Made by a program: the position numbers and the translations under genes
In this document: piece after piece, positions 1-7,859 of the stretch
How positions within the stretch are numbered: position 1 is the stretch's first letter
How the letters are laid out: each line of letters opens with the position of its first letter
Origin: an uncultured bacterium
GTDB lineage: Bacteria; Cyanobacteriota; Vampirovibrionia; Gastranaerophilales; Gastranaerophilaceae
NCBI GenBank assembly: GCA_902760905.1
Contig: CACWIL010000002.1
Location: forward strand, 1-42,820
Length of the DNA: 42,820 nucleotides
Reading direction: 5' to 3'
Notes under the pieces: generated by a model
What the model saw: the letters and a program-made list of their open reading frames with translations, nothing else
What the model was told of the DNA's origin: nothing
Databases searched by the model: none

Positions 1-28
1 TAACCATGGACTTAAAGGAAAAATATAG

Positions 29-34
29 TATAAT
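29..34 (+). promoter_or_regulatory. -10 box of probable leaderless promoter
   Basis: A perfect TATAAT ends 7 nt before the ATG at 42. No Shine-Dalgarno sequence lies at a usable distance; the AAAGGA at 15-20 is too far upstream. Transcription would start at or next to the A of the start codon. Confidence 0.5.
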
Positions 35-41
35 TATAAAT

Positions 42-1190
42 ATGAGGAAGAGGTTATCAATATTTTTAGCCGGCTTAATGCTTTTGAACTCTGTTGCTTT
101 TGCAAGCGACACTTTTGAGGGGCATGCACAATACGATGATAATTTTGAACGCATTAACGAAGAAATGTTTACAGATAAAACCGACACTCTGGATAAAAAA
201 GATGTTGTTATTATGACTGTATCACAAGTTTTAGACGGTTCTTTTTCCCTTGAAGGTGACGAATTTTTTGCAGAAATAACATCTGATGTAGTAAGCGATA
301 AAGGTGTTATTTTACCAAAGGGAACTATTGCACACGGCACAATTACACAAGTTTCTGAAGCAAAAAGACTTGGCAGAAACGGATACCTTAATCTGAGTTT
401 TGATTACCTGACAACCCCTGACGGCAGAGAAATTCCTATCGAAGGAAAAATGTCAACAAAATTACATCCGGTAAAAGAAGTAGGTAAAATTGTTGCAACC
501 GATATTGGCTATACTGCGGCTGGCGGAGTTGTCGGGGGAATGTTTGCGCTTCAGGCTCTTGGACCGGCAGCAGCTGTAGCTTCTCACGGTTACACACTTG
601 CAGGTGGCGCAGCTATAGGAGGAACTATCGGTTTGGGTATGTCCTTATACAGAAAAGGGAAAAACGTACTTATTGCCCCCGGTGATGAAATAAGAGTTAA
701 AATTTTATCAAATGTTAACCTCCCTGTTTATAAAGATGAAGCTCTGCTTCAAAAAGAGCTTACTTATCCCGGCTTAGATATAAGAATCGCTAACATACTG
801 TATGAAAAAGATCCATTTGGAGAGGCAAATACAATTACACTTTCTCTTTCTGTTACAAATATGTCAAAGAAAACCATTTCCGGTATGGATTTGGCATTAA
901 TGAATGATTACAATATGATTTTTAATCCGTCTATTTTTGGAGATACAAAACTGTTGTTTTCCCAGCTGAAACCGGGCGACAGATTTGCAGGCAAAATCTC
1001 ATTCAGCGTAAATAACGTTAAAGGAACATACTGGCTTATTGTTAATGACAGAACTAAAAACAAACCACTTGTAAAATTATCTCTTGATAATGCATACAAA
1101 AATGTAGCCAAAGATGTAAAAAAACGTAACGATAAAATTAAACAGGGCAAAAAGAATTACTACAAAGAAGACGACCCGTTTGATATGTGA
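42..1190 (+). CDS. secreted or envelope protein of unknown function
   Basis: I do not recognise this 382-residue protein. The first 21 residues look like a signal peptide: MRKR, a hydrophobic core, then cleavage after AFA. An in-frame ATG at 6 would place a long polar stretch before the signal, so I chose 42. Residues about 60-140 contain a segment of the type 'LPKGTIAHGTI', which recalls the 'lPaGt' loops of VirB10/TrbI-like beta domains, but the match is too weak to name. Residues about 147-205 are Gly/Ala-rich and hydrophobic, possibly a membrane hairpin. The C-terminal part looks like a beta-sandwich, and the tail is very charged (Lys/Asp). The next secreted-protein gene follows 30 nt downstream on the same strand. 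Confidence 0.6.
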   Translation: MRKRLSIFLAGLMLLNSVAFASDTFEGHAQYDDNFERINEEMFTDKTDTLDKKDVVIMTVSQVLDGSFSLEGDEFFAEITSDVVSDKGVILPKGTIAHGTITQVSEAKRLGRNGYLNLSFDYLTTPDGREIPIEGKMSTKLHPVKEVGKIVATDIGYTAAGGVVGGMFALQALGPAAAVASHGYTLAGGAAIGGTIGLGMSLYRKGKNVLIAPGDEIRVKILSNVNLPVYKDEALLQKELTYPGLDIRIANILYEKDPFGEANTITLSLSVTNMSKKTISGMDLALMNDYNMIFNPSIFGDTKLLFSQLKPGDRFAGKISFSVNNVKGTYWLIVNDRTKNKPLVKLSLDNAYKNVAKDVKKRNDKIKQGKKNYYKEDDPFDM

Positions 1191-1220
1191 TTACATATAT
1201 TTTTATGATAACCTTTTGAT

Positions 1221-2108
1221 ATGAAGAAGTTAGCTTTTATTTTAATATCTTTATTCTTACTAAACCTGACGGTTTTTGCAGATACTTCAGTTTATTCTGA
1301 TAACAGTCGTTTCGGACTTAAAAATAATACTGATGTAATTACTAAAGCTAAATACAAAAAACTTGTTCGTTTAGGAAACACTGCCTGGATTTTTCAGGAA
1401 AGAACAAAATTTGGTATTATTGACGATAACGGAAATATAATTATAAAAGCAAAATACGATCAGGCTGAAAGAGTATTGGGGAAATATGCAAAATTCAGAA
1501 AAGGAAGTAAATACTGTTTACTAAATGAAAAAGGAGAAGATGTTTTGGAGAATTCTCCTAATGAAAAGCCCGAAATGTTTTCATCTATAGATTTACTGCC
1601 GGGAGGTTTAATAGTATCTTCAAAACACCATAAGTATGGTTTGCATTCTTTTAACGGCAACACAAATTTAGAGCATCTGTTTGATGATATATATATGCCC
1701 GACAGAGATACGTTAGTTGTTGTATATGGGGGAAAGCCGCTGGAGTTTAAACGACAAAACAGCAACGACAGTCCGTTCAATTTTGTTTTTGTTGATGGTC
1801 TGAAAGAGCAGGATATAAAGCTTGGCGATTTGGCTTCAAGTCCGCTGGCAACAACGGGATACTACAGCATAACATTTACGGATTATGTTCTGAAAATAAT
1901 ATCATCTATATCACCTGCGTATGAAGAAACTATTGATGATTTGATGTTTTCGCAGGGAGCAGATACGGTTTCTGTATTAATGAGATTTTCCTGGCTGCCA
2001 AAATTCCCGTTTGTATATGCAAGAAACTATTATTACAATGTAACAGATCCGACAAAAGGACCATTAAACAAGGCAAAAAAGAACCTGCGCCAGCAAATAA
2101 AAGAGTAA
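1221..2108 (+). CDS. secreted WG-repeat-like protein
   Basis: This 295-residue protein has a clear signal peptide (MKK, a Leu/Phe-rich core, cleavage near VFA-DT). After it come repeats of the WG type: 'FGLKN...VITKAKYKKL' and 'FGIIDDNGNIIIKAKYDQ', the usual 'G(l/i)ID..G..ii.. kYd' pattern. Only two or three units are recognisable, in residues about 28-130. The rest is unassigned. WG-repeat proteins are usually exported and their ligands are mostly unknown. No good Shine-Dalgarno is visible; TATGAT at 1204-1209 lies 11 nt before the ATG, so the leader would be very short. It may be co-transcribed with the preceding secreted-protein gene. Confidence 0.6.
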   Translation: MKKLAFILISLFLLNLTVFADTSVYSDNSRFGLKNNTDVITKAKYKKLVRLGNTAWIFQERTKFGIIDDNGNIIIKAKYDQAERVLGKYAKFRKGSKYCLLNEKGEDVLENSPNEKPEMFSSIDLLPGGLIVSSKHHKYGLHSFNGNTNLEHLFDDIYMPDRDTLVVVYGGKPLEFKRQNSNDSPFNFVFVDGLKEQDIKLGDLASSPLATTGYYSITFTDYVLKIISSISPAYEETIDDLMFSQGADTVSVLMRFSWLPKFPFVYARNYYYNVTDPTKGPLNKAKKNLRQQIKE

Positions 2109-2137
2109 AAATTTTATCGGCAATATTTACTTTGCAA

Positions 2138-2965
2138 CTACAGTCTGTGACGCAAAACTGAGTTTGAGCCCTGACAAGATACAAACAACATATTTCCATC
2201 AATATGCAGTCCGTACGGTTTGTCAACACGGCCAATAATCACCGTAAGCTCGCCTTGTGGTGTTATTTTAACTACATTGTTTGCAGAATAATTCGATACA
2301 TAAATATTACCGATACCGTCAGACACTAGACTGATAGGTCCGCTTATCATGTCGCTTTTTACAAAAACCTGTCTTTTGTTATCAGGAGTTATTTTATAAA
2401 TAACATTTTCTGAGAATGCAGCAACATATAAATTCCCATTTGCGTCTGAAGTCACACCCGTAGGACTGGGCAAACTTTCGTACACACCTGAATATTGTGC
2501 AATCTTGGAAGGTGCATTTACAGGTTTTTGAGGAGGCGCAGCAACTGCCAGTTTACAGGATTCGGACAGTTCTAAAGCACGCTGATAATATTGGCTTGAT
2601 GGCGGGATGAGTTTTATATATTCTGAAGTCTGGTTATAATCTTCAATTTTAGAACTCATCAAAGCAAGCTTATATACAACTTCATAATCATTGGGATTTC
2701 TCACGTAAACCTGTTTATACATATTTAATGCTTCTGCATACTGCTTCAAATATTCAAGTACAGTCGCAAGATTATAATATGCATCCACATAATCAGGATA
2801 TGTTCTTATTGCAGAACGAAAAGATTCTATAGCTCTTTCATACATTCCGAGTTTATAAAAATCTATTCCCTGATTATAATCAAGTCTTGCATCAACAGGA
2901 ATTTCTACCGCATTTGCGGATAAACACACCGATAACATTAAGATTGCAGCTACTCTTTTAAACAT
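2138..2965 (-). CDS. secreted TPR protein with C-terminal NHL-type propeller blades
   Basis: A signal peptide covers residues 1-20 (MFKRVAAILML...SANA). About three TPR units follow (residues about 28-125; 'YERAIESFRSAIRTYPDYVDAYYNLA' pattern), then an Ala/Pro linker and NHL/SMP-30-like beta-propeller repeats (about 155-275; 'SPTGVTSDANGNLYVA', 'GPISLVSDGIGNIYVS', 'KPYGLHIDGNMLFVS'). Only about three blades are present where a closed propeller has six or so, so the protein must pair blades in trans, be shortened, or use an open form. I chose the ATG at 2965 over an upstream GTG because it starts the signal peptide and lies 6 nt after a TATAAT box. The role is probably protein scaffolding in the envelope; the partner is unknown. 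Confidence 0.7.
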   Translation of the reverse strand: MFKRVAAILMLSVCLSANAVEIPVDARLDYNQGIDFYKLGMYERAIESFRSAIRTYPDYVDAYYNLATVLEYLKQYAEALNMYKQVYVRNPNDYEVVYKLALMSSKIEDYNQTSEYIKLIPPSSQYYQRALELSESCKLAVAAPPQKPVNAPSKIAQYSGVYESLPSPTGVTSDANGNLYVAAFSENVIYKITPDNKRQVFVKSDMISGPISLVSDGIGNIYVSNYSANNVVKITPQGELTVIIGRVDKPYGLHIDGNMLFVSCQGSNSVLRHRL

Positions 2966-2971
2966 ATGTTT

Positions 2972-3004
2972 ATTATACCACACTTTTTAATTTTAGAGTA
3001 AAAT
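2972..3004. promoter_or_regulatory. divergent leaderless promoter pair (TPR/NHL gene and miaA)
   Basis: The 45 bp between the two start codons hold two back-to-back -10 elements. On the minus strand TATAAT (2977-2972), with an extended-10 TGG before it, ends 6 nt before the ATG at 2965. On the plus strand TAAAAT (2999-3004) ends 6 nt before the ATG at 3011. Neither gene has a Shine-Dalgarno sequence. Confidence 0.55.
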
Positions 3005-3010
3005 TATTTT

Positions 3011-3862
3011 ATGAAACAAAAAGTAATCGCAGTGGTTGGTCCGACAGCAAGCGGAAAAACAGCATTAGCAATAAAACTTGCACATGAAAGAAACGGAGAA
3101 ATAATTTCTGCTGATTCACGTCTTGTGTACAAAGGTTTTGACATAGCTTCCGCTAAACCTACAATTGAAGAAAGAGAAGGAATACCACACCATCTAATTG
3201 ATATAGTTGAGCCGGAAACAGATTACACCGCAGGAGATTATGCACGTGATGCAAAAAATACTGTTGAAGATATTTTATCAAGGGATAAATTACCAATAAT
3301 CGCAGGCGGTACAGGGTTATACTTTAGAGTTTTACTTGAGCATTACGATTTACCCCAAGTCGAAACAAACTATGAACTTCGTGAAGAACTTGAAAAAAAA
3401 TCAAAAGAAGAACTGACTGAGGATTTGAAAGAACTCGATTTTGAAGCGTACAACAATCTGATAAAAGACAACAGCAAAAGACGAATTATAAGAATAATTG
3501 AGCTTATTAAAACTCTTGAAAAGCCTTTATCCGAGATAGAAAAACAAAAAGAACCGGAGTATGACGTTGAATGGATTATGCCTGAACTTAAATCAAGAGA
3601 ATGGTTGTATGACAGAATCAACAAACGTGTTGACTTAATGCTGGAACAAGGAATAATTGACGAAACAAAACAACTACTTGAAAAACATGGAAGAATACAA
3701 AATTTTACTGAAACAATAGGATACAAAGAAATACTCACATACCTTGACGGAATCTGGACCCTCAATGAAGCCGTTGAAAAACTCAAACAGCATACAAGAA
3801 ACTACGCAAAGCGGCAATTAACCTGGTTCAGAAAAAATCCGCATTTGGAGATAAATATATAG
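3011..3862 (+). CDS. miaA: tRNA dimethylallyltransferase MiaA
   Basis: MiaA transfers a dimethylallyl group to A37 of tRNAs that read UNN codons. The 283-residue protein is slightly shorter than the usual 300 or so. It begins with the P-loop GPTASGKT (residues 10-17). Next comes 'ADSRLVYKGFDIASAKP', the family's 'ADSMQVYkgmdIGTAKP' substrate motif with Ser-Arg-Leu in place of Ser-Met-Gln. The 'AGGTGLYFRVLL' motif and the C-terminal 'HTRNYAKRQLTWFR' are also present. The likely promoter is leaderless. The dimethylallyl donor comes from the MEP isoprenoid pathway, to which ispF in this window belongs. Confidence 0.95.
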   Translation: MKQKVIAVVGPTASGKTALAIKLAHERNGEIISADSRLVYKGFDIASAKPTIEEREGIPHHLIDIVEPETDYTAGDYARDAKNTVEDILSRDKLPIIAGGTGLYFRVLLEHYDLPQVETNYELREELEKKSKEELTEDLKELDFEAYNNLIKDNSKRRIIRIIELIKTLEKPLSEIEKQKEPEYDVEWIMPELKSREWLYDRINKRVDLMLEQGIIDETKQLLEKHGRIQNFTETIGYKEILTYLDGIWTLNEAVEKLKQHTRNYAKRQLTWFRKNPHLEINI

Positions 3863-3900
3863 GGGTAAATACCTTGGGGTAGGGGTAAATACCAAGAGTG
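3861..3900. repeat. two 20-bp tandem repeat units after miaA
   Basis: The 13-mer aggggtaaatacc occurs at 3861-3873 and 3881-3893, giving two 20-bp units. Each carries a small GGTA/TACC inverted repeat. The first unit overlaps the end of miaA by 2 bases. No T-run follows, so this is not an obvious terminator. Confidence 0.6.
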
Positions 3901-3927
3901 ACAATATAGAACAAGCAATTCCAAAAA

Positions 3928-4233
3928 TCAATCATTTATAACATCAATATGCTCTGTTGCTTGAAAAATCCTGATTCTTTCCATAACATCATTCATTGTT
4001 TGTGATTTATTATTCTCACCTATAGTTATATAAAAATCAAATCCCAGTTTTGAGAGTTGTTTTTCCAATAACTCTGCCAAATAAGAAACTTCGTACAAAT
4101 CATCATTATTAATATTAGCCTTACAAAACTTATCTAATGCAGAAGCAAGCTTGTGTGCATTACACAACTCTGCAGCAACTTCTTTTAAATTATACTTTAA
4201 ATTATCTATTTCTTCTTTTAATTCTTCATCCAT
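3928..4233 (-). CDS. small coiled-coil protein, function unknown
   Basis: This 101-residue acidic protein is predicted to be almost all helical. The first 40 residues have a Leu/Ile heptad pattern (LKEEIDNLKYNLKEVAAEL), suggesting a coiled coil. It has no signal peptide or membrane segment. It has a strong ribosome binding site, AAAGGAG 5 nt before the ATG. It is divergent from an XRE-family regulator gene, and a 16-bp perfect palindrome lies in the shared 62-bp promoter region, so the two are probably co-regulated. I do not recognise the family, and nothing in the sequence indicates a toxin. Confidence 0.6.
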   Translation of the reverse strand: MDEELKEEIDNLKYNLKEVAAELCNAHKLASALDKFCKANINNDDLYEVSYLAELLEKQLSKLGFDFYITIGENNKSQTMNDVMERIRIFQATEHIDVIND

Positions 4234-4246
4234 AAATACTCCTTTC

Positions 4247-4262
4247 TATCCATATATGGATA
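4247..4262. promoter_or_regulatory. perfect 16-bp palindrome, candidate operator
   Basis: TATCCATATATGGATA is its own reverse complement. It lies 13 nt upstream of the coiled-coil gene on one side and 33 nt upstream of the XRE regulator on the other. The size and symmetry fit a dimeric helix-turn-helix repressor site. That the neighbouring regulator binds it is inference. Confidence 0.55.
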
Positions 4263-4295
4263 ACTATTAAATATAATAAAGCTTATTATACATAT

Positions 4296-4571
4296 ATGCA
4301 ACGGAAATCAGAAAAAACTTTACAATTTCGTAAAACTTTAGGAAATATTATTAAAAAGATACGTCTTGAAAATACAGGACTTTCAGGAAATAAACTTGCT
4401 AACGAGTATGATATTGGTAACGGTAATATATCAAGAATTCAAAATGGTGAAGTAGATTGTAAATTAATAACAGTTTGGAAAATAGCAGAATCTTTAGGAA
4501 TTAAATTTTCAGAATTATCAAAACTTCTTGAAGAGGAACTTGGCGAAGATTTTAAATTAATTGATGAATAA
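4296..4571 (+). CDS. XRE/Cro-family helix-turn-helix regulator
   Basis: The 91-residue protein is essentially one HTH_3 domain (residues about 12-72): 'LGNIIKKIR...LSGNKLANEYDIGNGNISRIQNGEVDCKLITVWKIAESLGI'. This gives the five-helix Cro/C1 layout with the recognition helix at about 42-52. No effector domain follows, only a short acidic tail. TATTAT (4284-4289) ends 6 nt before the ATG and there is no Shine-Dalgarno, so the mRNA may be leaderless. With the palindrome at 4247-4262 between it and the divergent coiled-coil gene, it probably controls both itself and that gene. A solitary chromosomal regulator or a remnant of a mobile element is possible. Confidence 0.8.
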   Translation: MQRKSEKTLQFRKTLGNIIKKIRLENTGLSGNKLANEYDIGNGNISRIQNGEVDCKLITVWKIAESLGIKFSELSKLLEEELGEDFKLIDE

Positions 4572-4585
4572 AAATGTGGAAATTA

Positions 4586-4749
4586 TATACTATTTTACAG
4601 TAATATTATTATAATCCGGTCATTCTGAGGGAAATAGCTGTTTAATCCCGAAGAATCTCTTTTAAATATAAGTTATAGCGATTCTTCACCACTGAATTAT
4701 TATTGGGTTCAAAATGACAATATTTTACTGTAACACTGTACATAGTTAT
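4586..4749. mobile_element. MITE-like palindromic element, copy A
   Basis: This non-coding block recurs at 39728-39890 with roughly 85% identity by eye. It is an imperfect long palindrome. The ends carry TTTTACAGTAATATT facing AATATTTTACTGTAA. Inside these, GTCATTCTGA faces TCAAAATGAC, and the centre has GAAGAATC (4650-4657) facing GATTCTTC (4679-4686). No open reading frame is present. From memory, the CATTCTGA...GAAGAATC core resembles repeats found in many bacterial genomes. I see no convincing target-site duplication. Confidence 0.65.
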
Positions 4750-4775
4750 CAAAAAAGATAAAACAAACATAAACA

Positions 4776-4810
4776 GGGACGGACAATATGTCCGTCCCGA
4801 TTTTATTTTC
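4776..4810 (+). terminator. Rho-independent terminator after the XRE gene
   Basis: A perfect 9-bp stem, GGGACGGAC (4776-4784) and GTCCGTCCC (4790-4798), encloses a 5-nt loop and is followed by GATTTTATTTT. The A-rich left flank means it might also stop minus-strand transcription leaving pgi. Confidence 0.7.
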
Positions 4811-4966
4811 AATCTTCGTAAACTTTGTCAACTAACTTAAAGTCTGTTCAAGAGGTGAGTCTGACAAATCCTGTTTTTAACAAACTCATTGTATTCTCGC
4901 CGACCTTTTTACGAAAAGTCTTTTGTTCTTTTCTGAAGAAAAGAACACCCATTCTATTTACCCCGC
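4811..4966. other. gap before pgi with one hairpin and no gene
   Basis: With the MITE and terminator, this completes a 395-nt gene-free stretch (4572-4966). It holds a 10-bp perfect hairpin, TGTTCTTTTC (4924-4933) with GAAAAGAACA (4938-4947), just beyond the pgi stop. No T-run follows on either strand, so termination there is doubtful. Confidence 0.45.
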
Positions 4967-6262
4967 TTAACCAATACGACCGGGAACAACAACTCCGCCT
5001 TTGAGATTCTTTTTGTAGAACTCTACGTGCGGTTGAAGTACGCTGTCTAATACTTCAGGAAGTTCTTTATTCTGCATAACAGCTTCAACAATTTCCTGAT
5101 AGCAAGTTGCAAATGCTCTTAATTGAGTTACCGCACCTGCTGCTTCCGGAGTTAAACCGAGTTTAGATGTTTCAACTGTTTCCATAAAGAAAGCGCCTGT
5201 TACTTCATAAGATTTGCTTAAAGCACCTATATAAGCTTCTGCATTTGATTTGCAAACACCGTTATCAGAAGGAACTGTAAGAGCAAAAACAAGTTTGTTT
5301 GCCGGGTTAAAATGAGCTTCTGCTGAGTGGTGCATAGCATCAGGAACTTTTGCAATCTGTTTAAGCGTATCTTTTTGTGATTCGTTTTGCATTTGAGCGT
5401 GCCAATAAACAGTATTTTCAAACATTGAACCCATATACTGATGAACAGAAGCTGTAATACCGTTCATTTTTGCATTTGCCCAGAAAATACCTTCTTTTAA
5501 TGCATCATTAAGTTCCAAATCAGCAGTAAGAGAAAGAGTTGAAATTTCCTGTGCGCTTCTGAGCATTGAAGCCATATCTTCTTTTTTCATACCTGCAAAA
5601 GCAAGAGTAAACAGAGCGTGGTCATCAAAAGCAGAAAATCTTCCGCCTACATCATCATGAATAAACAAATCACCGAGCCAGTTTTGTTCAATAGAAGTTC
5701 TTCTGAGTTCACTCTTTTCTGCATTCTTGTCTGTTACAGCGATAAAGTGTTTAGCAGCAGCTCTATCTGCTTCACTTTCAGATAAACCTTTAGCTATATA
5801 AGCGTCTTTAACAAGTTTAAGTATTCTCAAAAATCCGTCTTTTGTTTCAAAAGTAGAACCTGATTTAGATGCAATTAAATAGTTTGATGATAAAACATCA
5901 CCAAGTTTTGCAAGATATCTTTCCCAGCTTATTGAATCAACATCAGAATAGAATAAAACTGATTCACCGCAAAGATTAAGACCATTGATACCGAGCATGT
6001 GTTCAACAGTATGTTTTGAGCCGCCGATACCCATAACACTTAACTTTGAAGCACCTGAGTTTGATTTAAGAGATGACACCATTGAATAAATATCATCTAA
6101 CCTTGTTAACTGATAATTCGGTAAATCAACCCAGTTTAAGAATTTACCTTCTTTATTTGCTCTCTTTGAGAACTCGTTTACAAACTCAGATACTTTTGAT
6201 TCATACTTAGAAAAATCAACACCTGAGAAAATTGTTTTTAGTGATGAACTTTTTGTTAACAT
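4967..6262 (-). CDS. pgi: glucose-6-phosphate isomerase
   Basis: It interconverts glucose 6-phosphate and fructose 6-phosphate in glycolysis and gluconeogenesis, in the cytoplasm. The 431-residue protein is near the 450 of compact bacterial forms. Two SIS-type domains are visible: 'GIGGSKHTVEHML' (about 78-90), the signature 'SKSGSTFETKDGF' (about 132-144) that holds the phosphate, and 'DDVGGRFSAF' (about 203-212). A later HH pair ('MHHSAEAHFNP', about 310) contributes to the active site. A strong AAGGAG lies 9 nt before the ATG. The permease genes lie upstream on the same strand, across a 61-nt gap. Confidence 0.95.
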   Translation of the reverse strand: MLTKSSSLKTIFSGVDFSKYESKVSEFVNEFSKRANKEGKFLNWVDLPNYQLTRLDDIYSMVSSLKSNSGASKLSVMGIGGSKHTVEHMLGINGLNLCGESVLFYSDVDSISWERYLAKLGDVLSSNYLIASKSGSTFETKDGFLRILKLVKDAYIAKGLSESEADRAAAKHFIAVTDKNAEKSELRRTSIEQNWLGDLFIHDDVGGRFSAFDDHALFTLAFAGMKKEDMASMLRSAQEISTLSLTADLELNDALKEGIFWANAKMNGITASVHQYMGSMFENTVYWHAQMQNESQKDTLKQIAKVPDAMHHSAEAHFNPANKLVFALTVPSDNGVCKSNAEAYIGALSKSYEVTGAFFMETVETSKLGLTPEAAGAVTQLRAFATCYQEIVEAVMQNKELPEVLDSVLQPHVEFYKKNLKGGVVVPGRIG

Positions 6263-6323
6263 ATTTATCTCTCCTTTACTGTTTATATCTTATCGTAAAA
6301 ATAAGGCAGAGCAAACTGTATAT

Positions 6324-7859
6324 TTATCCTTCTGATTCTTCTTCTCGTTTTGATTTATAGCTATATGCAGCATAAATTACAACACCAATGGCAAGCCATA
6401 CTATAAAATAGAGTGCTGATGTTGCTTTTGCGGAAAATTTGCAATACATAAGAGCAAGACAGGTTAAAACTCCCAATATAGGAAACCAGGGACAGAAAGG
6501 TACTTTAAACGGTCTTGGTCTGTTTGGTTCTGTTTTTCTTAAAATAAGAACAGCAATACAAATTATGATAAACGAAGTAAACGTACCAAAGTTACAGAGT
6601 TCTGCTGATAGATTTAAGTCCATAAATAAAGCACAGACAATTACCACAAGACCTGAAAGCCAAGTCATAATATGAGGTGTTTTATATTTTTTATGAATGG
6701 CATTTAATGACTTCGGTAAAAATCTGTCACGACTCATTGCCCAGAGTATTCTTGTTGTACCCAACTGATAAATCAAAAGAACTGAAGTCAGGGCACAAAG
6801 AGCACCAACTGAAAGCAAACCTGCATACCAGTTCATTCCGATAAATCTCATTGCGTGAGCAAGCGGAGCCTGTGTATCAATAAAGTTGAAAGGAACAATC
6901 CCCGTCAACACGAGTGCCGCACAAACATACAAAATCGTACAGATTAATAATGTTCCCATAATTGCAATCGGCAAATCTTTTTGCGGATTTTCTGTTTCTT
7001 CTGCCGCAGTAGAAACGGCATCAAAACCAATATATGCAAAGAAAATTATAAATGCACCTGAGAAAATTCCTTCCAGTCCGTTTGGAGCAAAAGGCATCCA
7101 GTGTTCAGGCTTAACATAAAAAGAACCGACAACAATAAATGAAAGTATAATAAACATATTTACACCTACCATTATTGTTGCAACTTTTGTTGATTCTTTT
7201 ACCCCTTTTATTAAAAGCAAAGTTAATATAAAAACAATAGCTATAGCCGGTATGTTTATTGCAATAGGTAAATCTATTCCGAACGGTAAATGAAGGAAAG
7301 GCATTTTATCGTGAACATCCCAGCCGTATTTGTTACAGATTTCATACATTGTTCTGTAATCATTTCTTAGCCACAAAGGACAGTTAACAACAAAAGCAGG
7401 AAGTATGTGTTTAAATCCTTTTAATAATTGGACAAAATAACCTGTCCATGCACTTGCAACAGTAATATTACCGATAGCGTACTCAAGCATCAAAATCCAG
7501 CCGACCATCCACGCCATAAACTCGCCCATTGTTGCATAAGTATATGTATATGCACTTCCTGCAACAGGTATCATTGCTGCAATTTCAGAGTATGAAAGAG
7601 CTGAGAATACACTTGCAATTGCAGCCAAAAGCATTGATATAACAATTGCCGTTCCTGCACCTGCTCCGTCAGAACTGCCGACAATAGCACTTCCTATAAT
7701 TGTAAAAATCCCTGTTCCGACAACGGCACCTATACCCAAAACAATCAAATCAAAAGCATTTAATGTCTTTTTAAGTTCTGAGTTTGTCCCTTCGTCAATA
7801 AGTTCCTGAGGGCTTTTACATTTTATTAAATTATTAAATATTGTTTTTAAACTATTCAT
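6324..7859 (-). CDS. APC-family amino acid permease (second of tandem pair)
   Basis: This 511-residue inner-membrane transporter has about 12-14 hydrophobic segments. The first holds the unwound substrate-binding motif 'GIGAVVGTGIFTI' typical of APC transporters. The overall layout matches the cationic amino acid transporter branch (CAT, YhdG/YfnA-like), including 'FFAYIGFDAVSTAAEETENPQKDLP' in the middle loop region and 'RPRPFKVPFCPWFP' before the last helices. The start overlaps the stop of the upstream permease by 8 nt (ATGAATAG), implying translational coupling. The two are clearly paralogues from a tandem duplication. The substrate cannot be read from sequence. Confidence 0.9.
   Translation of the reverse strand: MNSLKTIFNNLIKCKSPQELIDEGTNSELKKTLNAFDLIVLGIGAVVGTGIFTIIGSAIVGSSDGAGAGTAIVISMLLAAIASVFSALSYSEIAAMIPVAGSAYTYTYATMGEFMAWMVGWILMLEYAIGNITVASAWTGYFVQLLKGFKHILPAFVVNCPLWLRNDYRTMYEICNKYGWDVHDKMPFLHLPFGIDLPIAINIPAIAIVFILTLLLIKGVKESTKVATIMVGVNMFIILSFIVVGSFYVKPEHWMPFAPNGLEGIFSGAFIIFFAYIGFDAVSTAAEETENPQKDLPIAIMGTLLICTILYVCAALVLTGIVPFNFIDTQAPLAHAMRFIGMNWYAGLLSVGALCALTSVLLIYQLGTTRILWAMSRDRFLPKSLNAIHKKYKTPHIMTWLSGLVVIVCALFMDLNLSAELCNFGTFTSFIIICIAVLILRKTEPNRPRPFKVPFCPWFPILGVLTCLALMYCKFSAKATSALYFIVWLAIGVVIYAAYSYKSKREEESEG

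Noticed and set aside
3861-3900. CRISPR-like repeat pair
   Set aside because: Only two short units with 7-nt spacing, and no cas genes.
3928-4571. toxin-antitoxin pair
   Set aside because: The genes are divergent rather than in one operon, and the coiled-coil protein has no toxin motif.
4586-4749. insertion sequence with its own transposase
   Set aside because: No open frame of useful length; only a non-autonomous palindromic element can be supported.
4924-4947. 10-bp hairpin as the pgi terminator
   Set aside because: No T-run follows it on the minus strand; the terminator at 4776-4798 is better formed but lies further away.
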